Source of the DNA: Pristionchus mayeri
Lineage: Eukaryota; Nematoda; Chromadorea; Rhabditida; Neodiplogasteridae
Direction of reading: 5' to 3'
DNA length: 64,000 nt
NCBI GenBank assembly: GCA_036245805.1
Contig: BTRK01000005.1
Span: forward strand, 50,088,553 to 50,152,552
The notes under the pieces were generated by a model. It worked only from the letters and a program-made list of their open reading frames with translations, had not been told where the DNA came from and ran no database searches. Shown here in pieces: positions 1 through 12,800 of this stretch (its first letter is position 1; the number at the start of each line of letters is the position of its first letter). Made by a program: the position numbers and the translations under genes.

Positions 1-70
1 AAATGGATATATAATTGTAATTGTATTATAATTTTTTCCATAACATTTTAATTATGAAATATTTTTACAG

Positions 71-3000
71 GCCCGTTCAACATTCTTTTCCGACACACCT
101 TCGGACACGGATCACGGAGGTGAACGATGATTTCTATATATTTCTGTGTTATAGTTTTCACAATATTTTTTCAGCACTTAAAGGAGGAGTAAATGCAAAC
201 GCGCGCCCGGTGGGAATATGTTTCACCTAGGGACGCACTCTCTTCAATTCGCGTGCTATCTCGCCCCCTTCCCTGAGCTTTCCCTGATCTGGCTCCCATC
301 CAAATAGCTATAACTCTGTTCGGAATGGAGATATCAATGTGAACATTTCGGAGCTTCTTATCGTTGTGGAGCTCTTGCCCCATATGATAGCTTCAAAAAT
401 TGAATTTTGAGTTTACTCCTCCTTTAATATGAAGTAGGAAAAAACAAATAGTGCAAATGGTTCTTTCCACGTCTCATACATTATGACTAGCAAGTTAATA
501 TAAATAATATGTTTCATATAAATAAATTGTGCAATGCTATAGTCTCCAAATTTCATATTTACAAATTATTTTATACTTGTTTTGATAAGTTATACATTAT
601 TGTTCTTTTCTGACGTTTCTTCGTGGGAGGGGGGACATTTCCGCAACGGAATACGATTCGCTTGGCAGAAGGAGTAGCAATATGGGAGTTGTTGCATTGT
701 TACCAGTTTGTGCTCCTCTGAATTTGCATATATAAATTTTGCTACCAGGCGATCTTGAGTTTCCACATATAGGGGATGAAGGAAATGCAAATACCAGGAC
801 CCCCTATACTTTGATTTTTAGTGAAACTCAAGATCGCCTGGTAACAAGAATTATAGATGCAAATGCAAGGGAGAACATACTGGTAACAATGCAGCAACTC
901 CTATGTTGCTACTCCTTCTGTCCAGCGAATGATGCTCAGTTGCGGAAATGTTCGCTCCCCCCCTTTCTTATGCTCTTAATTTATCAGGTATTTCAGATAC
1001 TCCTCGATCCTGGTCTTCTCGAGTTGTTGCGCATGAGGAATTTATAAGCGTCGAAGCGGTACCTTCTACGATGAGTGGAACAGATCACCACTATCGATCA
1101 ATAAGTGATGATGGAAGTGCGGGCGATGGGTACAATAAGCCGCAAGGTGAGATATTCTGGAACTGGAATCATTGTTGTTCAAAATGAAAGTCGGCTCCGG
1201 GTGCCTTGATTGAATGTCTCACCATACCACGCAATGATCTTTGGTCGATATTTCGGGCCAGAGAGAAAAATTTGATAAAAACTACCGGAGATCATCAGTC
1301 CCGTGACTACTGAAACGAAGGCTGAATTCTAAACGTGAGCCTAAGCCCTAGTCCTAGGCCATAAAAATCTAAACCTTAAGCACTAAAAAGGTCTCTGGTA
1401 TAGATAGAGCATTATTTAGGCTCATGATAAGGCGTAGTTTAACGCTTAAGGATTCACTGGTGCTCAATACCAGCATCTAAATACGGCGGGCTCCAAAAGT
1501 TAATACCAAACACCCGCGCATCTTTGAAAAATACAGAAACTTCAGAAATTTATCGTTGTTAAATATCAATTCCGCTCCACCGCTCTATGAACAATTTACA
1601 TGTGGGAGGAAGACCGATTTGAGCACCCGTGGGATGGCTGTGAATTTACCATGCACATATTCACAAAAGTTAGGTTCCTAAATATATTCATATTCTATAC
1701 GTTAGCAAAACTATTTAAAATTTCGTTATGGATAGATTTGTCAAAATTTTAAAAAGCGACATAGCATGTTGGATTGCAACAATTACGCTAAATTGAGTCT
1801 ACATATGGATGCATAATGCAAGCGCCTATAAAAGTAAGGATTGCATTAATTTACGATAAGTTTATTTTTTTAAAATTAAAAATCGAAAAATATCCAAAAC
1901 ACACCAGGTTCAGAACCGATCTATCGAATTTAAAGAAGGGGTAACAGGAATGGATGCTAGGGAGTCCCATCACGAAGATATTGCGCTCGCAATGGGAAAC
2001 TGTAGCCAAATTACCACGAGAAACAGGCGAAAATTATGTAGAGCGAGTGAAACATCGACGAACTAGCCTCAACCCTGCGCTGTCAATGAACTTTGCGAGT
2101 ATGTAAATAACCTAAGAGCTGTCTGTGAAACTTCGGATAAAGTGATTCATAACCGGGCTACCGGCTTCTATTACATCCATATAGTGGCTAATTAAACTAA
2201 TTTTTCGTGTTACTCCTTCTTTAATGCACTCCTATCAAAATATTTTTTTTTCGTGAACTGTTAGCGTCACGGCCACAAGGCGGTTGTCTGACCGGACTTT
2301 TTCCACTGTTTAACGGGAAGTGTTGAAAGTCACTGTCCCCTTTCTGATCAAAAAGATTTTGTAATTTATATGCTGAACGACACGGCGATTTACAACCCTT
2401 ATTTACGGTTCTGTATTTCCCGGCTTTAAATGCCGTGATGTGCATGGTTCGTAAACATAGCACGTTAAATGAATCAATAAAAATATCCAAAACCGTGTAG
2501 CTTTAGTAGAGTACTTTGAAAGAAACGGCAGAAAAGATACAGACTCAGGCATGATTTTCAAAAAAATACAGTACTGCAGGAAATCATCATGGTCTGTGCA
2601 AATGAAATTCACAGTACATCCTCCTTCACAGGGGTGACCTTTTTAAACTCATATGTCGATTTAAGAAATAGCCGTGCTCATGCTTAGGATTCAGCCTCAG
2701 TTTCAGTAGGGGGTTGATGACGTCCGACAATTTTTCATTATTTTTTTTATTTATTATTGCAGGTCTTATGTTTTCACAAAGTGCATCTGCTCTCGATAAA
2801 ATGGATGATGATTTGCTAATCAGAGGAGGCGATCTGGTTTCTTTCTTTCATCTAGTAGATCATTCTAGAAAAAAATAATGGATCGATCTCAAATACAAAT
2901 GCTTTTTATCAACTTAGTGAATTCCAGGTTCAACCACGGTTGGAACATTTTAGTGCCATTTGTAGTACTAGAAATGATTCTTCATTTTATTTTTTTATAA

Positions 3001-3869
3001 AATATCCACTTAATGAATCGTCCTAGCAGGGTCGGACAAAGAGGAAGGCAGGGATTAACAAGCCCCCGATGTGTGGATTACCCAGCGGAGATGCAAAGAA
3101 TGAAATTGTGAGTTTATGATCAGGACCGGGAGGCGAATATCTCACGAGCGGATATTTACAGTTTTCAACCCAAAAAAATCGTTTAATAAAATTTAAATAG
3201 CCTACCCTTCTAATGTTGAAATTCGGTTTCTACAAGTGAATATATGTCATAAAGTCTATTAGTCGTGGAATTATTTCTTAGCAAAATTGTTTGACCACGA
3301 AAGGTGGTCTGGAGCTTTTTTATTGTAAAATACGATATTGAACATTAGCTATTAATGCCTCCTAATTTTGGACCCTCACTGTAGAAAAAAGAATGGAAAT
3401 GTTTTTTGACCATCCGTAGACCTCTTCCGTTGGCTACGTTTTCTCGTGGTGGGTATGTTAGATTGATATGTAACTCGACAATTGACTATTGGTAGTTTTG
3501 GAAACATCGTTTTATAATAGGACGGTTTGTAACGGGCGATAGCAAAATCCGTCGAGCGTCTGCGCTAGTCAGCAAAGGAATAAAAGAGACACAGGGAAGA
3601 TTAATTGAAAATAATAATATTGAGGGTATTCGCGTTGTCAAGCATTGCTTAAGTTTTCACGAAATCTCGCTGAAGATTTTTGATTTATTCAAAAACTTTC
3701 TTTACAGCAGTATAAATCACTAGAAGATATCGTAACTGCGCTTTCACCAATTCAACACAAACTCGATTGCTCAATTGGAGAGGAAAAGTGGAAAGAACGG
3801 AAGAAAAATAGTGAAGGAGAACTTGAAACATGTATATTGGAGGAACGGAGAAGAAGCAAAGCGGAAATT
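71..3869 (+). CDS. RhoGEF gene, exons 1-5 of the window (N-terminal region)
   Basis: Exons are 71-119, 988-1146, 2763-2836, 3030-3107 and 3708-3869. Phases run 0/1, 1/1, 1/0, 0/0 and 0/0 and join without a stop. Exon 1 follows TTTTTACAG and begins ARSTFFSDTPSDTDHG. Exon 2 is Ser-rich with VVAHEEFISVEAVPSTM. Exon 3 gives ALDKMDDDLLIRGGDL and exon 4 GRTKRKAGINKPPMCG. Exon 5 is highly charged and probably helical, with EEKWKERKKNSEGELE and ILEERRRSKAEI. If the donor at 2837 is not used, exon 3 instead reads into a stop at about 2875, which could be a short alternative end. No known domain was recognised in this part. Confidence 0.65.
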
Positions 3870-6800
3870 GTGAGTACATATGCATGTGTGTTTGATTTAA
3901 GAATTATATTGTAATACCTTGATAGAGCCAGATAGTAGCTTTTCAAGCTTTCCCTCCAGCATAAAAGTCAAGAAATAATTTTCGGCACATTTTGAGCTCA
4001 AAGCCATCTCTGTAGCTCATCTGGCAGCTGAAATACAGTATATACGGCTGTAAAACCGGAAATTTCCTAAAAGCCGGCTCTGGGGCAAATGACTCTACTC
4101 GTTCGAAATCTTCTCACTAGTATTCCACCATAGTACAGTCGATTTTGGACAGGTTTGAAAAAAATTGTTCGCGATGGTGCTGTTTTTGCTTCATCGACTC
4201 GTGATACATGTGTTAAATTACCAAAACTCAACTTTCGCAATTGGGAATTTGACGTTTCTGTTCACTGTAAATTGTTATAACATCAAGTCTTAATTTTTGA
4301 AAGTGCATCTGGGCATGTCTAAAACGTTTAATATTTAACTGAATATTAAGAACAAAAATTGACCCTGCTTCGTGACACCTCAGCAGTCACAACGCAATTA
4401 AAAAAAATATATATTTTTTATGATTTGTGATAATTTTCTTATTTTCATTTTCTAAATCTTTTCAGCATATCCGATTACATAGGTCAAATATGTTTATTTA
4501 GTGGAGGTGAGAAATACCCATTACCCTTGCTACCTTTTGGAAATTCTGCATTTCGAAAAAAAATTTCGCACATTTATGACGTCTATGAAATCTCTTTCAA
4601 GTTCCAACTGTAAAAGTTTAATGTATATTTTATAGACACCATCTCACTCTCCTTCTCATGATGACGATTGCGGGCTTGAGAACAGAGAGGATCAATTGTA
4701 CGTTTTATTGCCTATGAAGTGATTCTTGTTGTGGTCGAGCATATCGATAGAGCAAAATTTTGATTCTGTGGCTCTCTTGCTTAAAATTACATTACAAAAG
4801 TATTTCATGTATTGGGGTGTCCGGAAAGTTCGTGTAATGCTTCGGAAAAAGTCAGTTCGCGATCAAATGCAGTGATTGCGCAATCTGTTTGTCAACAATG
4901 TATTGCATCATTCTGACGTTGAGTAGTGAGAGGATTTAATCAGTCTCCTAGTTGCTACATTGATTCTTGTGATGGACTCCCATCTCTACCTCCGAGCAGT
5001 TTTACTTCATTACTACCGTCTTGGCCGATCCGTGAAGGAGGCCCACTCTGCCCTAGCCCAGTCGGAAGGAGCTGACGCCCCCTCCATACCCTTCTGCTAT
5101 AAGTGGTTCTCCCGCTTCAAGAAAGGGGAGTTTGGTCTCGATGATCAACCCCGCTCTGGACGCCCTCCCTCCCTCGATCAGCCTCTCGTTCTCCGCACAC
5201 TGAAGCGCAAGCACATGGCCAGTGTGCGTGAGTTGAAGAAGGATACTGGTACTCCCAGATCAACGGTGTCCGATATCCTCCATCGATCTGGGAAGAAGCC
5301 GAAACTCCCACAAGTGATTCCCCATGACCTCTCCCTCGAACAGCTGAAAAATCGTGTTCAAGTCTGTCGGGAATTACTCCATCGTAGATCCAATCTTCGA
5401 TGGGTCAATTCCATCATCGCTACAGATGAGAAGTGGATCACGTACGATAACCCTGTGAGGAGACTGCAATGGGTGGATGCAGATGAGAAGACCACGCCCG
5501 TCCCGAAGAAGGAAGAGCACGGAAAGAAGGAACTCCTCTGCTTCTTCTTCTCAGTGCTCGGTCCCATCTACTGGGAGATCCTCGCCCCTGGCACCAGCAT
5601 CAATGCCGACCTCTTCTCTGAACAACTGGAAGATGTCGCGATCAGAGTCCCTCCCAGACTCCTGAACCAGGGCAAACTCTTCTTCTGATGGACAATGCTC
5701 GCCCACATCGAGCGAAGATGACCCAGAAGAAAATGGACGAGCTGAAGATCGAGAGGATTCCCCATCCACCGTATTCCCCGGATCTCTCCCCATGCGACTA
5801 CCACTGCTTCCGCTCTCTCTCTGACTTCTGCAAGGAAAGAAGTTCAAGAATCGAGATGAAGTTGTGAGGGCTTTCGTGAACTGGGCGGTCTCGAAGAAAC
5901 CCGCATTCTGGAAGAGAGGAATCGAGACCCCGCCCAATAGATGGAGGGAGGTAGTGAGAAAGAAGGGGGCATACATTGATCACTGAGAATTGTAAAGCAT
6001 TGAATAAAAAATAAAAACAAAAAATTATACGAACTTTCCGGACACCCCAATAGTGCATTCATGCATCACAATAAATTTCTCTCAAAGTGAACAATCTCGT
6101 GCTCTCGGGACACGAAAGTTTGGCGGTAACAGTCTTGCGAACAGTCTTGCATCTGCGAGATATTCATAAACATTTTTCAGACAGACTCAGCTTCGTCTGC
6201 AGTCCAATCTGCAACAGAGCCTGGAAAGAATCGAAGGGAACGTGGTTAGTACAAACAAGAATCTCCAGTAGGTCTACTATCATAATTCATTCTTTTCTAT
6301 TTAACTGATGCATCTTGTCACAGCGAACCAAATTTTTTTTTCATCTTAATTTCCTACACTTTCTTTCCTGGAAAAAATAGGGCTTGGTAAATAAAATGAA
6401 TGTTCCGAAAATTTGAGACAACGTCAAAGTTTTTTTTCTCTACATTCAATAATATACGGGGAACCGTGCTAATTAAAGGTTAGCATGCATTTTATCATCC
6501 AAAGCTGCCGAGTAGATTCCAGGACGATAGGATGGATAGCAAAATATTCGAAAATATGTAAATACAGTTAGAGACCGCAGGCTCCGCCCACAAAAGAGAA
6601 GAGAGAGACGCGTCGAAATCAGGCTCTCGCTACACATATGGAAAAAATTGTTTTTGTATACGTCTGACAAGTGCCTATAAACGACAGGGTGCCCATGGAG
6701 CGAGAGATAGGTATGGGCGTGGCGAAGACCAGGGCGCGGTCTACGGAGAGACGGCTAAAGATAAAGCAGGGGAACGGAGGGGCGGGGCTTGGCGCGGGAG

Positions 6801-9800
6801 TAGGAAAGTGTCGACATGTCTTTTCCGATTACATATCAGTGCATTTTAAATAATTTTAAGATTAGTCGAAGGCCGTTAACCATATAATTTGTGGCCTTGG
6901 TTTCCCAATTTTTCCCGGACTGTGGTTATCCAAGGGTTCTGATCCCAGAGAAAATTATGGTGGCAAGTAATTGTTAGATCAATAAACTAATATTTGCAGA
7001 ATAATACGGCTAAATCATATCTCGGTGTTCAATTGGACCCGGAAGAAGAGGAATTTCACGAAGTGAGTTTAAAATGCCAAAAGCCAGTCTGACCATAAAA
7101 ATTCCACGGTCGGGAATGTTTCTGACAGAATAGGTAATCGACAACCAGTCAAAGTCAAAACCAAGTATAAAGAGTTTGGGGACCTTTTGCGGAACATCCA
7201 GATTTTGGGGATCTTATACCGGAACATAAGAGATACTAAATCCGAAATTTGGTTTATCACAACTCGAAATGCCTCAGGGTGACTCTACCTTTTGTGGGTT
7301 GCGCAACAACATAGTAGAGAGACGTGCTAGCTCATTTGATAGAGCGTATGCGGTTGCTCACCTAATGCCTGTTCCGAATTGTGAAATTCCTAATGAAAGG
7401 CTCGAAAATGACCTCTAACGTTCGAAATTTTGCAACCCTCTAGCAGTTCTGCCGCGTTTTCGACTATCCAAGCTCTCAATTGAAAATCCAAGTTCTTACC
7501 GACATATTGTAGACTAATATTGACATGGCATATCCAATTTCGAAATTATTGGTTTCCAACTGTAGGTGCAAGCACCTTCCAAAAATTTCGTAAATAAGGC
7601 AAATCGTCTCAAGTTGTCAACATTCTTACGAGATACAGGATTGAAGCTAAGGCAAAATAGGTACAATATTTTGAATCAACGTGTTAATTTAACGTCGTCA
7701 TAGTTTTGATATTGGTATCTTCGTGATTTAGTAGGCCGAATGTGGTGTAATCATTTTTCAACATAAAAATTGGGCCATCTTTAACGATCATAACTCCGTT
7801 TTAAATGAAGATGGATCAGAGTCATAAAATGCACATGTGCCGCGCCAATAAAAGTACCGAGATACACCTTCCTATGGAAGGTGGCTTATCCTGGCTTTGC
7901 AAGCAAAGTCAACTTTGTGAATTTTGGAAATATAAATTCAATAAAAGGGGTGAGATTGTGTATCTTAAAACGCATTCTCTGTACTGTGAGAACAGAATGC
8001 GTAGTCCGTGGTGTGGTGGGGGAGAGCGATCACATTTTTTTCTCCCTCGTTCCGCGAGTAATACAACAAAATGTGATAACTCTACACCACGGACTACGCA
8101 TTCTGTTCTCACAGTAATAGTGGGAAAGTCGGATATAGTGGGTGGCACAATGCTTCAAAATGATCGAATCGAGCTGTAACTTGGAGGAGGTAACGCATAT
8201 GAGTTGGGAACCATAGCTGTGCAAGGAACCGCTCGGGGTAGGCCGGGAAGGCCTCCCCCTACCATGTATAGGGGGTCATGGTGAAAATCGATTGTAGGTC
8301 ATGGGAAGGTCAAGACTAAGTACCATAACCAATCGGTAGTACAATATCCCCAGATACCGTATATCACTACCGTAACCTCGAATATCGCTAACTGACTTTA
8401 TTTTTAAAGTCCTGAAACAGTGTCTAATCGATTCTACAGTACCCCAGTAACTACCGTAACCCGGTTCCTGGGTCAGATCCAGTTCCTTGGGTCAAACATT
8501 TTTCTAAAAACCCAAAATCGATCCTAAGATTATTTCAGTGTATCCTATCGTATTTCTGATAACTGTGGAGTCATTTTACGATTCATTTCAGATTTTTTAA
8601 AAAATGTTCAGGATTTTTAGAAAAATATTTGACCCAAGGTACCGGGTTGCGGTAGTGACTTGAGTACTTGAGTACTGTAGAATCGATTGGACACGGTTTC
8701 AGGACTCGCGATATTCGGGGATACAGTAGCCATATACGGTATCTGGGGTGCTGTACTATCGATTGGTTATAGTGCTTAGTCTTGGCCTACCGATCGATTT
8801 TTCACCATGACCCATACGGATGGGCACCCCCCCCCCCCCCCCCCCCCCCGCGACATGATCCCTGCACAGCTATGGCCTGAATTAACATTGTAAAAATAGT
8901 GAGCAATCTCTACTAAGGCAAACATCCATCCTTTGTGACGGATCTCCTGTTGGGAACACTTCCACATCATTTATAGGCCACTGGCTCGAATTTTTGACCT
9001 ACCAACCAGAATCAAAAATACGACCACATGTTATATACCAAAGAGCATCGAAAGTTATGTCTAAATGTCGCTTTTCATCGAGTTTCATGCAATATATATT
9101 CCCACTCCTACCGAGTTCTGAACTGAATTTTGCTAGACTAATTCGATACCGTACATTCAGAATCTTTGCTCAAATTCTTTTAAGTGGGAGTGTACGAGAG
9201 CCAGAATGAATTTTATTAGGTTGAATAGAAAGTCTTTATCCACTTTTTATTTCCCTTCTTCTGACAATAAAGCACAAGAGCAAAATCAAACATATGCACC
9301 ATTGTTATCTACGACAAATCTCCAACGTTCAGGCAATTTATGGATTCCCTCCTTATAGAACCCATCTCGGCGCGAATTAAAATATTGCTTGAGTGCGGCC
9401 TCGATCGCCCCACGGGAAATGAAGGATCTCTGATCGAGATGACGGGTCAGATCCGAGAACAACCAATAATCCGAAGGGGCCAAGTCAGGAGAATACGGTG
9501 TATGAGGGAGAACCATCCAGCCTTATTTGGACAGCTCCTGCTTGACCTGCCGTGCAACATGGGGTCGGGCGTTATCGTGTTGATAGTACACTTTCTTGCC
9601 GTTCAGGGCAGATTGTGCGAATTTCTTCTTGAGATTCCGTAGTTGTTTAGTGTAGACATATTCAGTAATTATCCGCTTCTCGGGTAGGAGCTCCCAGTAA
9701 ATCGGGCCATCCACCCCCCACCAGGCAGAGAGCAAGATTTTCATAGGGTGAAGGCCAGGCTTTGCGACGTCCTGTGGGGTCTCATTGACATCCACCCACT

Positions 9801-12800
9801 GTGCCCTCCTATGGTGATTCTCATAGCAGACCCACTTCTCGACCCCTGTTATGAGACGGTCCAACCATCGATCTCCAGCGTGAAGAGTGAGTAGAGAAAG
9901 GGAATCGTCGACACGGTGGTCAAACTGGTCTTGGGCCAATTTGTGGGGTATGAAACGGCCTAGCTTCTTCTTCTTGCCAATGGAGACCAATCATTTTACG
10001 ATGGTGCTTTGCGATACCCCAAGTGTGGCTGCCATGTCGCGGGTATTTGGGAAGGATCCAATTCCACTACGATCCGTAGCGCATCCAAATCCAGCTCGGG
10101 TGGCCTCCCAGACCGGTCATGATCATCCATGGAAAAGTCCCCCTTCTCGAAGAGTTGGTACCAATTGCGCATGGTCTGGTAGTGAGTGGCATATGAATCG
10201 TACACTTCAGCCAACTGACGTTCCTATTCCTTCATTGTAGTGTGAGAGAGAAATACGAATAACAGAACGTTGCGGATGTGCAAGGCCGTGGGAACAAACA
10301 TCGTGGTCTTACTAGTGGCAGAATGAAAGGCGTGGAATGGGGAGTTGTTGACCACATAGTCCCTTTGTCATGTGTTATTGACTAGAGGCGAGGGAACACC
10401 AAAGGTATCCTGCACTGAGCAGTGATCGAGCAAAACAGTGGATAAAGACTTTCTGTTCAACCTAATATTTTGCTTTGGAAATCACTTTTTCATGTTTTTA
10501 AGCTTCTGAAAATGTCAACGGTCTTCCTTGTCAACATAAATGTTCCTGGAAATACTTTTCCGGATTTTTAGAGCAACATGCCATCCTTCTAGCACAATTT
10601 TGTACTGAGATACGCCAGAGCCGGGACAAAAACCGGAAAATTCATAAAAAGCCGGTTCTAAGAAAGACTGTAAACATCAAAAGTTTTATCTTCCCCAATA
10701 TACTCCGGCATAAATATCTCTTGGATATTGCTCAAACTTTCGTCTCCTAGTTCCTCGGGGTGGTCTCTCAGAAGACTCGTGCTATACAATATTATAAAAT
10801 ATATGATTTTTCTATTTAATTGTTTCGCACTTGTGGCCATCTGTATGGGCACAACGTAATATTTTAGTGTGAAGAGCAGTGCGACGAAGAAGTCGTCTTC
10901 CGGATTCTTTCTACTCAAAAACTCGTGACTGCTGAAGATTATGATGAAGATCATAAAGTATGTATTTTAGTTTATTCTAATTGGATATCGAACATTTTTC
11001 TTGTATTAGACTTTTAATTAACCTAACAACCTGAATATACAGGGTGGCAAAAAAGTATTGACCCAACTTTGATTAGATCTCATTTCTAACGGGTAACACT
11101 TTTCAGCCACATCTTTTAGCTTGGGACAGCTAAGGCAATTAACAATATATTTGCCGCATAATTGCTCATACACCTTTTTCCGACTACCCATCACCACGGC
11201 AATTTATTTCTCGACATCTCATTGAAAGTCATGGTCCCTTTTCGATCAAAAAACGGTGCGGCACGTGCGGTCATTTCTAGGCTTAACGTCACGGTTCACC
11301 CCCCTTATTTACGGTTCTGTACTTCACGGCTATAAATGTAGTGATGTGCTCGGTTCGTAAACATTGCACGTTAAATGAATCAATAAAAATACCGAAAACC
11401 GTATAGCTCTAGTTCAGTACTTGGTAGAAATGCTAGACTATCAGGCATGATTTTCAAAAAAATACAGTACCACAGGAAACCATCATGGGCAGTGCAAATG
11501 AATTTTACAGTACATCTTCTTCAAAGGGGTGCCATTTTTAACTGTCGATCAAAAAATTGCCGTGCATCACTGTTACCCCCGAAGTTTCAGTTCGATACGA
11601 CCACTTTGAAACATTGTGCCACCCTTCCCATTTTTACAGAAAACGCGTTTTAAATAGTTAACTTATTTATTTCCAGCATCGCCGCACCTTAACCCGCCAT
11701 AATGGCAAGATCAACGAAGGGAATGAATCTCTAGGAGAAGAAGTGCATGGTATGTTCTGCGATTTTTTATTAACATTATCGCTATAATAATAAATTTTTA
11801 ATTATCTCAATTAATAACTTAATACTAACAGGGTGTGACTCAATTGATGAGCCATCCGACTTGGCGCCTTGCCTCTCCCCAACATTTGAAGGTTTGTTAG
11901 TTATATATAACATAGTTATATATATTTGTTAGTTATATATAATATATTACGTTATTTTTCTCAATTAAGCAATATCTTGAAACAAAGTTATCGCTATGGC
12001 TCAATTAGCCCTAATTATGTTATTCTCACAGTGAGTTGCCGATGATTGAAAATACGCCATTTGTATGTGTTTCTCGAAGGTGACGTCTCGACTTGTGTGT
12101 CAATCTCTTGCGCACGTACTCCTGGTAGGGAGACTGCGACAAACAGCACTTCAATGGATTCATGCGAATTAATTTCGTCGTCGATGACTGCAACATTTGA
12201 TCCGTTGAGAAGATGCGATGGTGAGAGATTCCACCATATTGGTTGTATATTATTATGTAGGCTATGTTCTATGATCAACATAAGTTGTGCAGTCGCTTCG
12301 TATGCGAGAGCATTTTAAATTTATTTACTGGGGCTGTGAAATTCACAGACCGGAGGTTGTGAGGCGGAATTTATTTATATATTGCAGCTGCATGGCACAC
12401 AACGGATGACTTGTTATCATTCGTGGAGCGGACTGTGTCAACCTCATCCTCTAGTCCTTCCGAACCAGAGGAGCAAGCACCTGGGACCTGTGCAGATTTC
12501 GCGGTATCTTCATTAATACGCAAATATTAGTTTGTATTTGTACATATTGATGTATGTTAAATAGAGAGGGCTTTAAACATTTTTTTGTAAAAAAATCAAT
12601 TGTGCCGTTTTTTAACTCTGCTCCGAATGAGAAGGTGATTCACACATATATGTATTGTATAGGCAGAATGTACGGAAGAGTGCTTTTTTTTGTTTTCTGT
12701 TTTTATGCGTTTTTTAGATCTTGATGTAAGTACAATTCCCTCATTATTTTTAGGATAATTTTCCACTTTCTCTTAAATCGATAGTTGTTATTGCAAGTTA

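Noticed and set aside
4466..4482. A 17-nt exon after TCTTTTCAG
   Set aside because: Exon 5 joins exon 6 in phase without it, and with it exon 6 reads in an unlikely frame.
11880..11960. AT-rich dinucleotide-like stretch as a promoter or origin
   Set aside because: It is ordinary AT-rich intron sequence next to an exon, with no supporting motif.
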